Shown: one piece after another, positions 1 to 6,656 of the stretch | Layout of the letters: each line of letters opens with the position of its first letter | How positions within the stretch are numbered: the first letter of the stretch is position 1 | Assembly: GCA_913063005.1 (NCBI GenBank) | Contig: CAJXZI010000113.1 | Span: 1 to 6,656, forward strand | From: an uncultured Halieaceae bacterium | GTDB taxonomy: Bacteria > Pseudomonadota > Gammaproteobacteria > Pseudomonadales > Halieaceae | Length of the DNA stretch: 6,656 nt | Reading direction: 5' to 3' | The notes under the pieces: model-generated | The model's database searches: none | Told to the model about the DNA's origin: nothing | Seen by the model: the letters and a program-made list of their open reading frames with translations, nothing else | Program-made: the position numbers and the translations under genes

Positions 1-381
1 GGAAAGCCGATCAAGCATCTCATCGGTAATGCGGTCAGCGGCCAAGGCGCAGACCTCTGGCTCAAGCACCAATCGCATCTCGAGGATTTCAAACGGGCCT
101 ATGCCATCGTCGGTCAAGACAGATGAGATCGAGCTCGATCCGTCCTGTTCAGTGACAAAGATGCCACTGCCAGTTCGCACCTCAATGAGGCCAGAGACTT
201 CTAGGGCAATCATTGCCTCGCGGATCGACGGTCTACTCACTTGTAGCATATCCGCGAGAACACGCTCGGAGGGAAGTCGATCACCGGGCTTCACATCACC
301 AGATTTGACCAAATCTGCGATCCGCCTCGCAACTCGCAGGTAAAGCCGCTCGCTTGAGGGTAATGGTTCGAGCTTAACCAT
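1..381 (-). CDS. FadR-subfamily GntR transcriptional regulator (N-terminal part, cut by window edge)
   Basis: The 127 visible residues run off the left edge with no stop. Residues about 11-76 form a GntR winged helix-turn-helix: an RVARRIADLV helix, then KPGDRLPSER (31-40), the recognition-helix region VSRPSIREA (48-56), and the wing GLIEVRTGSGIFV (64-76). After a Ser-rich linker (81-87) the segment FEILEMRLVLEP (97-108) opens an FCD ligand-binding domain, which places the protein in the FadR subfamily. Members of this family usually bind a carboxylate or sugar-acid metabolite and repress the neighbouring catabolic genes; the ligand here is unknown. The ATG at 381 is chosen because it gives the usual short N-terminus before the winged helix. 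It lies inside the end of the preceding dehydrogenase gene (8-base overlap), with a weak GGCGGA eight bases upstream. As the last visible gene of the operon it may autoregulate (inference). Family call is firm. Confidence 0.92.
   Translation of the reverse strand, partial: MVKLEPLPSSERLYLRVARRIADLVKSGDVKPGDRLPSERVLADMLQVSRPSIREAMIALEVSGLIEVRTGSGIFVTEQDGSSSISSVLTDDGIGPFEILEMRLVLEPEVCALAADRITDEMLDRLS
300..317. repeat. 18-base inverted repeat inside the regulator gene
   Basis: Arms CAGATTTG (300-307) and CAAATCTG (310-317) are perfectly complementary around a two-base centre. It lies within the coding region for the first helix of the regulator (about codons 22-28). GntR operators are often short palindromes of this size, so an internal operator is conceivable, but a chance match in a window this long is also quite possible. 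Function is not established. Confidence 0.3.
374..381 (-). other. 8-base gene overlap (dehydrogenase 2 to regulator)
   Basis: The regulator ATG (381-379) lies inside the last codons of the second dehydrogenase, whose TAA stop is at 376-374. A weak GGCGGA sits eight bases before the ATG. The overlap suggests the regulator is translated from the same message. Confidence 0.8.
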
Positions 382-1444
382 GTTGTTCGTCCGCCATTTT
401 TTGCGCTGCCATGGAGAGTTCTGCGGCTTTAAAGATATGTGCCTGGGTCATCGCCGTATCAGTCCCGTGCAAGCTGTCGAGTATCAGTTGCCCAAAAAAA
501 GGAAAACCCACCGTGCCCGCACAGTCTAATTCGTACACGCCTTTCTGATCGGCGAGTAAGATAACAGATGCAGGTGCCTTGCGCGCCAGATCGACGTACT
601 TGCGCACCTCTATTGAACCTTTCGTACCCAGAATGAACGTTCGTCCATCCCCCCAAACGGGCATTCCATCGGGCGTAAACCAATCAACGCGGCTATAAAA
701 CGACGCCCCGTTATCTCCCACCATCGCCATCTCGCCAAAATCCTCGAGCCCCGGGTACTCTGGGTGTTTACGAACGCGCGCCATCGTCAGTGAAGCTTCC
801 AGACACCCTGCATAGGTCAAGAACTGCTCGACCTGGTGGCTCCCGATATCAGTCAAGATCCCACCATAGGATGGCTTGTCGAAAAACCAGTGCGGGCGTG
901 TCGCAGCGGATAGCCGATGTGGCGCAATATTCAACACTTGAATAACGTCACCAATCTCCCCGCTCTGCGTGATTTCTCCCGCGCGCCAGGCAGCCTCGTT
1001 ATGCAGGCGCTCAGCGTAATACACAAAGTATCGCCGGTTTGTTCTTTCAACTGTCTGCCGAACGGTTTCTAACTGCTCTAAGGTTGTAAACGGGGATTTG
1101 TCCGTGAAGTAATCCTTTCCTGCCTTGAGTACCTGCACGCCAATGTCAGCGCGTTGATTGGGAATTGCAGCCGCGGCAACAAGCTGGATCGAGTCATCGG
1201 CAAGAATATCGGCAAAATGCTCAACCACACGAGCAGTCGGAAAACGCTCACAAAAGGCTTTGAGTCTAGAAGGGTCCGTGTCATAGACAGCGACTAACTC
1301 GCCGCCCGCATCCAACAAACCATTGACCTGCCCATTGATATGGCCGTGGTCCAGAAAAGCCGCGGCAAAACGAAACTCACCGGGAGCAACAACGTGCTCG
1401 GCCGCTGCTGAAGGCGCATAATTTGCACCGTCAGAGATACTCAT
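374..1444 (-). CDS. Gfo/Idh/MocA family oxidoreductase, divergent HGH-loop type
   Basis: A 356-residue protein with the two-domain Gfo/Idh/MocA layout: an N-terminal Rossmann fold (about 25-145) and a C-terminal alpha/beta substrate domain. After a roughly 24-residue polar N-terminal extension, the first strand FRFAAAF leads into LDHGHINGQ (31-39) where most members have GxGxxG. AVYDTDPSR (52-60) is the second strand, whose acidic end normally contacts the NAD(P) ribose. DKSP (115-118) replaces the usual EKP, keeping the Lys. GGILTDIGSHQ (194-204) carries the expected catalytic His203. These residues support a cytoplasmic NAD(P)-dependent oxidoreductase acting on a sugar, polyol or related compound; the substrate is not readable. 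I chose ATG at 1444, which overlaps the transporter stop as ATGA, over a TTG two codons earlier at 1450. The altered nucleotide loop means cofactor use, or even catalysis, should not be taken for granted. Confidence 0.88.
   Translation of the reverse strand: MSISDGANYAPSAAAEHVVAPGEFRFAAAFLDHGHINGQVNGLLDAGGELVAVYDTDPSRLKAFCERFPTARVVEHFADILADDSIQLVAAAAIPNQRADIGVQVLKAGKDYFTDKSPFTTLEQLETVRQTVERTNRRYFVYYAERLHNEAAWRAGEITQSGEIGDVIQVLNIAPHRLSAATRPHWFFDKPSYGGILTDIGSHQVEQFLTYAGCLEASLTMARVRKHPEYPGLEDFGEMAMVGDNGASFYSRVDWFTPDGMPVWGDGRTFILGTKGSIEVRKYVDLARKAPASVILLADQKGVYELDCAGTVGFPFFGQLILDSLHGTDTAMTQAHIFKAAELSMAAQKMADEQHG
1441..1444 (-). other. ATGA stop/start overlap (transporter to dehydrogenase 2)
   Basis: The TGA of the transporter overlaps the ATG of the second dehydrogenase. 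This shared layout with the two upstream junctions is the main reason for choosing ATG at 1444 over the in-frame TTG at 1450. No Shine-Dalgarno match is seen just upstream. Confidence 0.8.
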
Positions 1445-2751
1445 AACCAACCCAGACCAACAGCAGTACTGTAGGTCACGCTTGCTAAAACCATCAGCAC
1501 ACAGGCGATCATGGCAGTATTGAAAAGCAGTGCCTTACGCCCTGTAGGCGTGTCACTACCAAGGTAATTTGGCTTGTTGTTCAGAACGAGCCAGCCGATG
1601 TAGGCAACGGGTAGCAAAAAACCGCAAATCGCTGAGGTGGGTAACACCACGTAAGGCCCCATGCTTGACCAGAGAAACACACCGAGCACCGCAGGTGTCG
1701 GAATCAAGCATGCGAGCCGATATTGCTTAGAGTCCTCTTCGAGTCCAAACATTTCCATCGCCGCAGCACCGCAGGTAAGCATGTGCATCACAAGCGAGCC
1801 CACCGCCATGCCTAACACCCCCAAAGTAAAAATAAGGCGCCCTGCGACCTCGCCTAAACCCGCCTCTGCAAACATCGCTGCCGCTTGTGCCGGCGCAATC
1901 CGGTTTTGGATGGGGCTCTCCCCATCGTACAAGGTCACCGCCGCGGCTATGGAGATCAGACCCGTAACTAACAGGTAAGGCAAAACCAGCCCTAAGACGA
2001 TGTCCCATCGAGCCAGCTCCCGTTCTGACCTACCCCATCCCCGCTTCAAGAGTGTGTAGCCATAGATAAAGGTCATATTAATACCCACCGCCGAGCCGAG
2101 AGCCGCCATCATTGTTGTGACACCTAAGGGTGTTGTGGGTAATGAACTTGGTACGAATCCCGAAAACACAGCAGACCAATTCACGTCGCTCTGCATCGAT
2201 GCGCTGATAACGACCCACGCGAAACTGAGGACGATCACACTGCTGAGAACCTTCACACCGTTCTCAAAGACTCTGACCGCACGGCCGCCCTTACCGTAGT
2301 GCCAGACGGTAAACGCACAAAAGCCCCAGATAAGCAGTGCTAGTGAGAATAGGTATCCCTCTCTGAGGACTGCTTGTCCCTCGCTCGAGAGATTGAAGCC
2401 ACTGACCACATCGATGGACTCTTCGAGCATACCTGCACTGAGCGGATAATGAGAAAAGCCCCAAATCACACTCGAAGCGAGTGCAGCAATTGCCCAAAGC
2501 CAAGCTATCGAGGGCGAGAAATGATCACGCATCGCCGTGAAGGGACGCTCACCCGTCGACAAAGTTTGGTGCGCCAAAGCGAAGAGCATGATGCAGCCAA
2601 TAATCATTGCGACGGGTTGCACCCATAGGTACTCGTACCCAAACATCGCGCCAATTGATAACGAGGTGATTGCGGAGCCGCCACCGAGCGTCATAGCACC
2701 TTGGAGCCAACCCGGGCCTCCCTCTCTGATTCGATCGACCAAGCTACTCAT
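1441..2751 (-). CDS. Nramp-like membrane transporter lacking canonical metal-site motifs
   Basis: A 436-residue polytopic inner-membrane protein with about eleven hydrophobic segments (roughly 13-38, 43-61, 80-101, 133-151, 169-187, 207-232, 250-272, 303-328, 345-362, 367-389, 409-433), matching the Nramp/LeuT-fold count and length. The N-terminal GPGWLQGA (12-19) followed by SIGAMFGYEYLW (32-43) resembles the first helix of Nramp metal transporters. However, the canonical DPGN position reads GGGS (23-26), and the helix-6 MPH position reads GIN (223-225) by eye alignment. The Asp, Asn, Met and His that hold Mn2+/Fe2+ in classical MntH are therefore absent. Such divergent Nramp relatives are known, but their substrates are mostly undefined. 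The position between two dehydrogenase genes, overlapping both by ATGA, suggests uptake of the operon's substrate rather than metal import (inference). GGAG lies eleven bases before the start. Family call is moderate, substrate unknown. Confidence 0.78.
   Translation of the reverse strand: MSSLVDRIREGGPGWLQGAMTLGGGSAITSLSIGAMFGYEYLWVQPVAMIIGCIMLFALAHQTLSTGERPFTAMRDHFSPSIAWLWAIAALASSVIWGFSHYPLSAGMLEESIDVVSGFNLSSEGQAVLREGYLFSLALLIWGFCAFTVWHYGKGGRAVRVFENGVKVLSSVIVLSFAWVVISASMQSDVNWSAVFSGFVPSSLPTTPLGVTTMMAALGSAVGINMTFIYGYTLLKRGWGRSERELARWDIVLGLVLPYLLVTGLISIAAAVTLYDGESPIQNRIAPAQAAAMFAEAGLGEVAGRLIFTLGVLGMAVGSLVMHMLTCGAAAMEMFGLEEDSKQYRLACLIPTPAVLGVFLWSSMGPYVVLPTSAICGFLLPVAYIGWLVLNNKPNYLGSDTPTGRKALLFNTAMIACVLMVLASVTYSTAVGLGWL
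2748..2751 (-). other. ATGA stop/start overlap (dehydrogenase 1 to transporter)
   Basis: The TGA of the first dehydrogenase overlaps the ATG of the Nramp-like transporter. A GGAG eleven bases upstream of the ATG, inside the dehydrogenase's final codons, could serve as the ribosome binding site. Confidence 0.85.
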
Positions 2752-3887
2752 CGGTATGATTTCTCCATATCAATCTCGACCTCGATATTTTGAGCCTCGC
2801 GCAGCGAGCTCGACGCAATACGTTCGCTCAGAAGCTGCTCGTAACGATGACTGTCGATGGGCAGAGCGATAGCTGAGTCGTCCCATTGAGACAACAACAT
2901 GCCATTGGCCAACTGCAATGACCCCAAACCTTCGCTCGCAGGCGTGAGTAATCTTGAACCCTGTGTCAGTGCATCAACGAAATTTTGAACGACCTGCGCG
3001 TGTTGGTTTACGCCCTCATCGAGCAAGATGGTTTCACGGGTAAACGAGGGCATACCAAACATTTCTCGGGTAGTCGCACAGTGCTCGCTTACACTCTGAT
3101 CAGCCTTTAACAGCGTAAGCTCTTTATCATCCCAAGTTATGACACCCTCATCGCCAATAATTTCTAAGCGATTGAACCCCGGCGCTTCACCACTTGACGC
3201 TTGTAAGAGCCCCACACTCCCGGAATCGTGCTCCAATATGGCCGTAACTTCATCTTCTACGTCGATATCGTGGTAGCGACCGAAGGCAACTTTCGCGGAT
3301 AGCCTGTCGGGCAAACCAAATAACCATTGCATGATATCGAGATTGTGAATGCACTGATTAATCAGTAGGCCACCGCCCTCACCCGGCCACGTTCCTCGCC
3401 ATCGACTGACCTTGTAGTAGACATCAGGGCGATACCAAGCAGTCATCGTCCATGTGTAACGCTGAATTGCACCGATTCGTCCGTCGTTCAAAAGCCGTTT
3501 TATTGCTGCGTAAGCAGGGTGAAAACGTTGGTTTAGCATTACGGCAAATTGTATATCTGAAGGCATGTTATCGATCAGCGACTGCGATTGTCCTACCGAC
3601 ATGGCAAGTGGCTTTTCGAGCAATACATGCAGCCCTCGCTCAGCGGCCAGCTGCGCAGCAGTGACATGGTCCATAGTAGGGGTCGCAATCAACACTGCAT
3701 CGCAGCAGTGTGCCTTCAACAGAGATTCTAGCGAGCTAAAATGTGGGACCGAAGCGGCCACTGCCGCCCCGGATCGGGACACCGTTGCCACAAGTTCTGC
3801 ATTCTTAATGTCTCCTGATCTGAGGAGATTGATATGCTGCTGACCGATGTTTCCGGTCCCCACGACAGCAAATCTTATCGCTCTCAT
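2748..3887 (-). CDS. Gfo/Idh/MocA family NAD(P)-dependent oxidoreductase
   Basis: A 379-residue cytoplasmic dehydrogenase with classical family motifs. The N-terminal strand FAVVGTGNIG (6-15) carries the GxGxxG dinucleotide loop. IATPTMDH (67-74) is the loop after the fourth strand. EKPLA (91-95) holds the conserved Lys. NQRFHPAY (119-126) and GGGLLINQCIHNLD (171-184) follow, with the expected catalytic His181 and Asp184. WRGTWPGEGGG (163-173) is typical of sugar-oxidising members. The length is normal for the family (about 330-390). Members interconvert hydroxyl and keto groups on sugars, inositols, sugar acids or glycosides with NAD(P); which substrate applies is not visible. The gene starts at an ATGA overlap with the haem-protein gene and ends at an ATGA overlap with the transporter gene, so it is probably co-expressed with both. 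Only a weak GAG-rich stretch precedes the start, consistent with coupled translation. It is clearly distinct in motifs from the second dehydrogenase downstream. Confidence 0.93.
   Translation of the reverse strand: MRAIRFAVVGTGNIGQQHINLLRSGDIKNAELVATVSRSGAAVAASVPHFSSLESLLKAHCCDAVLIATPTMDHVTAAQLAAERGLHVLLEKPLAMSVGQSQSLIDNMPSDIQFAVMLNQRFHPAYAAIKRLLNDGRIGAIQRYTWTMTAWYRPDVYYKVSRWRGTWPGEGGGLLINQCIHNLDIMQWLFGLPDRLSAKVAFGRYHDIDVEDEVTAILEHDSGSVGLLQASSGEAPGFNRLEIIGDEGVITWDDKELTLLKADQSVSEHCATTREMFGMPSFTRETILLDEGVNQHAQVVQNFVDALTQGSRLLTPASEGLGSLQLANGMLLSQWDDSAIALPIDSHRYEQLLSERIASSSLREAQNIEVEIDMEKSYR
3884..3887 (-). other. ATGA stop/start overlap (haem protein to dehydrogenase 1)
   Basis: The TGA stop of the haem-protein gene and the ATG of the first Gfo/Idh/MocA gene share four bases, a layout that normally allows terminating ribosomes to restart. 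No strong Shine-Dalgarno sequence precedes it. Confidence 0.85.
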
Positions 3888-6628
3888 AGACCGGAGACTC
3901 TCGGTAGAACCGCCCCGCCTTGACTGGGCATTTTGATTCCAGTGACACGACTATCGGATGTCACGAATTCAAACTGGAAGTCCCTCGGCGCGAAGAGAAA
4001 CTCTCCCTCAGTGACCTCCTCAAGTCCACCATTGAAATAGACTGACGCAATGTTTAAGCCCGAACCATCGTACGAGATCGTTAACTCAAAGTTGCCGCCA
4101 CCGTAGACGCCTTCATACGCTCGGTAGTGAGTATTGACGTCAATCTCCATCAACTCTTCTGCCGTCCATTGTGCCGACCGCTCTGACTCAATAGCTCGCA
4201 GCTTGGCGACAAACTCAGGTCGGACAATACGTCCGGAGTGACCCCAGGCACGATGAAGGTGAGTGAGCAGCCCAGCTGCTGTTTCGTCATCGAACTCTTG
4301 GATGTGTGAGTGACCTGGCATCGCGCTGTTCCAACGTTTGCCAAGTACATCGATCTCACCCTTCACACCGTGAAGTACAATCCTCGCCAAGCGCTCAGTG
4401 GGTCCGGTTACCCAGTCTGATCCAGCTAAGGGTGGGCCTATTGCGCCAATACCCTTGCCGTCAACACCGTGGCAGATCGCACACCGTTTGGTGAAATAAT
4501 CCTTCCCTAATTCTCGACGAGCAACATCTGAGGGACTCAATGGCACAGCATCCGCAGGGAGGTCATCTCCTGCCCAGGTGAACAGTTGCCGTGTTTTCGA
4601 AATCTCTCCCCAAAATTCCTCCGGCACATCGTCGAACAAGGAATGTGGCTCATTTAAGACGACGCGCTGAAAACCCTCGCCCCGAGCCCCTTCTTGCAGC
4701 CCCCGCAACATGGCTAATTTGAGCCACGGTTGCTTGGTCGACTGAATCAAATCGAGATACTCGCCAGATTCATCGGGATTGCCGCTCAGTGCCTGAGAGA
4801 ATAGGCCTTCGACGAATTTACTGCCCTTTTCATCGGTTTCTAACCAGCCGCTGCTCGCAAAAAATTGCACCGCAAACCGAGCCTCGATGCCGGCTACTGC
4901 GGCGTAGACACCCGCGAGAGCAACCGGATTTGACGCATGGGCCGTCGTGTAAGTAATCAGCTTATCCATCACTTCCGGCGAGTCCGCAAACTTACCTACA
5001 TACATCACGGCCTGGTGCTGAACGCTCGGATCTTGAGACGCCACGAGAGGTAAAAGATCTTCTACCCTTAACTGTGATCTCCCCGCACGCATCGCAGCAA
5101 GTTGCATGGTCGGGCTATCGCTCGCCAACGCAGTCTCTAGAGTGCTACTGGTAAGTTCGTTGCGACCTTCCAAAGTCCAGAGCGCGTGCAACCCACCGAT
5201 GTCCTCATCCGTCGCGACGAGGTTCTGCAGTTTTGCGGCGAGCCCTGGATCACTTTCGTCCAGCAGTAACCGCTGAGCAGTGTCTCGGCGCCAGCCGTTG
5301 GGATCTGACAATGCGGCTATTAATGCGCCTTGGGACGTATCCATGCTGCGTCCACGATCATCGGAGCCCTCTGAATGAGTGATTTTCCAGATGCGACCCA
5401 TGCCGACCGGTTTATCTAAGTTTCGCGCCAGGATCTGCTCGCGTAACTCATCACTCATAAACATCGTGTCCTGAATGATTCCTCGATACATGTCGATAAC
5501 ATAGAGCGCGCCATCTGGTCCGACCTTGACATCTACAGGGCGAAAACGCTCATCGGTAGACGCCATAAACTCCCGCTGTCCCCACGTGTTGTCGGGATAC
5601 AAAATGTGCTCGGTAGTTGCCGAGAGAGCGCCTTCATTAAGCTTAAGGTGAGCAATGGTATTGGCGGCGGGCTCCGTTACGAAGACGTCACCGCTATAGC
5701 TCGCTGGAAACTGGTCTCCACGATAGAACGCCATGCCACTCGCAGACGTTGGCTTATCCAGTCGACCGTCCTTGCGAAGCACACCCGGCACGTAAGCACG
5801 ATTCACTCCCGTATTGACTCTGACTGCATAGAGTTGGTCATTCTTGCTGACAGGAATATTGAGTCCAGCGGCACTCTGGTTACCTGCTTCAATAATGGGC
5901 TGCGCATCGTAGACGTCGCCGAGAAGCAAATTGGAATTGGTGTTGTAGTAAAGCGTTCCCTCGTTATTCGAAGTAATACCCCACTGCCCTCGCGCAAGCG
6001 TAGGCTCGGAGACAACCTTCCCGTCTGAATAACGCATCCGCCGGTTTGACTTGGCGTTATAAAACCAATTATCGATGGCCAGCAGCATGCCGTTTTCATC
6101 GTGCTCAACGTTGGCTTCGGTGCTACCGAACCGATCTACGCGTTTCTTGTCACTACAGCTTATCCGACCATCTGCACGCTTATCTCTGGGACAAAGCCAT
6201 AGATTGGGCGGCTCACCTATCAGTAGCCCATCGTTAACAACCGCTAGTGCTCTGGGTAAAACGAGACCGTCCTGAAGAACGGTGCGCTCGTCATATTGAC
6301 CATCGCCATCAAGATCCTCGAGTTGGACCACCATGCCAACGGGTTCATCCTTACCGTTGCCGTAGGCGTCAGGCATATAACCGCGCATTTCAACCACGTA
6401 CATAAGACCGAACTCATCCCACGTAATAGCAACAGGGTCTTCAACTAGCGGTTCAGCCGCGACGAGCGTCACTTCGAATCCAGGAGCCATTACGAAGGTC
6501 TCAATGGCCTCGTCCGGAGTCAGCTCAGGTGCTGGAGGGGTATCAATCGTTTTGTAAAACGGTTCTGCATCGCTCGCTGATGCACCTACTGGCATGAACG
6601 CAGCGAGCCTTGTTATATTTGCATGCAT
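3884..6628 (-). CDS. PVC-type haem-binding membrane-dehydrogenase-like protein (propeller + HEAT + cytochrome c + C-terminal beta domain)
   Basis: A 914-residue multidomain protein. Residues about 38-415 resemble the putative membrane-bound dehydrogenase domain of Planctomycetes/Verrucomicrobia proteins, a propeller related to soluble sugar dehydrogenases. They include GFEVTLVAAEPLVEDP (50-65), a calcium-type acidic loop DLDGDGQYD (105-113), and PVDVKVGPDGALYVIDMYRG (364-383). Cys146 and Cys158 could form a disulfide. Residues about 430-660 are helical and HEAT-like. A mono-haem cytochrome c domain follows: CAICH (716-720) with probable axial Met770 in SAMPGH. Residues about 833-914 form an extra beta-rich domain. 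Haem attachment requires export; a weak signal peptide is visible (Arg7, LAAFMPVG, possible cleavage after ASA at 16-18). No ribosome site precedes the ATG at 6628, and the frame is open to the window edge, so the true start could lie upstream. Likely role: periplasmic oxidation of a sugar-like compound with electrons passed through the haem (family-based inference). Confidence 0.85.
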   Translation of the reverse strand: MHANITRLAAFMPVGASASDAEPFYKTIDTPPAPELTPDEAIETFVMAPGFEVTLVAAEPLVEDPVAITWDEFGLMYVVEMRGYMPDAYGNGKDEPVGMVVQLEDLDGDGQYDERTVLQDGLVLPRALAVVNDGLLIGEPPNLWLCPRDKRADGRISCSDKKRVDRFGSTEANVEHDENGMLLAIDNWFYNAKSNRRMRYSDGKVVSEPTLARGQWGITSNNEGTLYYNTNSNLLLGDVYDAQPIIEAGNQSAAGLNIPVSKNDQLYAVRVNTGVNRAYVPGVLRKDGRLDKPTSASGMAFYRGDQFPASYSGDVFVTEPAANTIAHLKLNEGALSATTEHILYPDNTWGQREFMASTDERFRPVDVKVGPDGALYVIDMYRGIIQDTMFMSDELREQILARNLDKPVGMGRIWKITHSEGSDDRGRSMDTSQGALIAALSDPNGWRRDTAQRLLLDESDPGLAAKLQNLVATDEDIGGLHALWTLEGRNELTSSTLETALASDSPTMQLAAMRAGRSQLRVEDLLPLVASQDPSVQHQAVMYVGKFADSPEVMDKLITYTTAHASNPVALAGVYAAVAGIEARFAVQFFASSGWLETDEKGSKFVEGLFSQALSGNPDESGEYLDLIQSTKQPWLKLAMLRGLQEGARGEGFQRVVLNEPHSLFDDVPEEFWGEISKTRQLFTWAGDDLPADAVPLSPSDVARRELGKDYFTKRCAICHGVDGKGIGAIGPPLAGSDWVTGPTERLARIVLHGVKGEIDVLGKRWNSAMPGHSHIQEFDDETAAGLLTHLHRAWGHSGRIVRPEFVAKLRAIESERSAQWTAEELMEIDVNTHYRAYEGVYGGGNFELTISYDGSGLNIASVYFNGGLEEVTEGEFLFAPRDFQFEFVTSDSRVTGIKMPSQGGAVLPRVSGL
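4469..4483 (-). other. c-type haem attachment motif CAICH
   Basis: These codons encode Cys716-Ala-Ile-Cys719-His720 of the large haem protein. This is the CXXCH site where haem is covalently attached through two thioethers, with the His as proximal ligand. The distal ligand is probably Met770 (codon 4319-4321), fifty residues later in an SAMPGH context, the usual arrangement for a class I cytochrome c. It is the only CXXCH in the protein. Confidence 0.93.
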
Positions 6629-6656
6629 TGAGATTGTGCCGGGCGATCCAGCGTCC

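Noticed and set aside
127..140. Perfect 14-base palindrome GATCGAGCTCGATC
   Set aside because: It falls in codons for the regulator's Ser-rich linker, and a 7-base-arm palindrome is expected about this often by chance in a window this size; no second copy was noticed.
29..343. Plus-strand open frame of 104 codons opposite the regulator
   Set aside because: It is antisense to a clear winged helix-turn-helix coding region and its protein has low-complexity Ser/Arg composition with no recognisable motif.
1445..1450. Alternative TTG start for the second dehydrogenase
   Set aside because: The ATG at 1444 forms the same ATGA overlap seen at the two upstream junctions, and the TTG adds only two residues with no better ribosome site.
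1441..2751. Naming the transporter MntH
   Set aside because: The DPGN and MPH metal-site motifs that define MntH-type manganese transporters are missing, so the symbol would imply an unsupported function.
5606..6028. Plus-strand open frame of 140 codons inside the haem-protein gene
   Set aside because: The minus-strand frame encodes a continuous family-matching beta-propeller domain here; the plus-strand product has no recognisable domain.

Overview
The window looks like a slice of one tightly packed, minus-strand catabolic operon from a bacterium of moderate GC content. The gene mix is a large PVC-type haem protein, Gfo/Idh/MocA dehydrogenases, an Nramp-like carrier and a FadR-type regulator. 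It would fit a marine gammaproteobacterium or a member of the Planctomycetes/Verrucomicrobia. I lean weakly to the gammaproteobacterium because of the compact overlapping layout and the regulator sequence. No taxonomic marker is present, so this is inference.

Transcription runs from the right edge to the left edge. In that order the genes are: (1) a 914-residue probably periplasmic protein with a beta-propeller-like sugar-dehydrogenase-type domain, a helical HEAT-like region, a single c-type haem domain (CAICH) and an extra C-terminal beta domain (6628-3884); (2) a 379-residue Gfo/Idh/MocA NAD(P)-dependent dehydrogenase (3887-2748); (3) a 436-residue, 11-helix Nramp-like membrane transporter that lacks the canonical metal-binding motifs (2751-1441); (4) a second, divergent Gfo/Idh/MocA protein with an HGH-type nucleotide-binding loop (1444-374); (5) the first 127 residues of a FadR-subfamily GntR regulator (381-1), cut by the window edge.

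There is no intergenic DNA between the genes. Three junctions are ATGA 4-base overlaps and the fourth is an 8-base overlap, so the genes are probably co-transcribed and translationally coupled. No promoter, terminator, RNA gene, mobile element or CRISPR array is visible; the promoter must lie beyond the right edge.

A working model (inference) is that a sugar, polyol or sugar-acid-like compound is oxidised in the periplasm by the haem protein, its product is imported by the unusual Nramp-like carrier, and the two cytoplasmic dehydrogenases process it further. The FadR-type protein would sense an intermediate and control the operon. The substrate cannot be read from the sequence.
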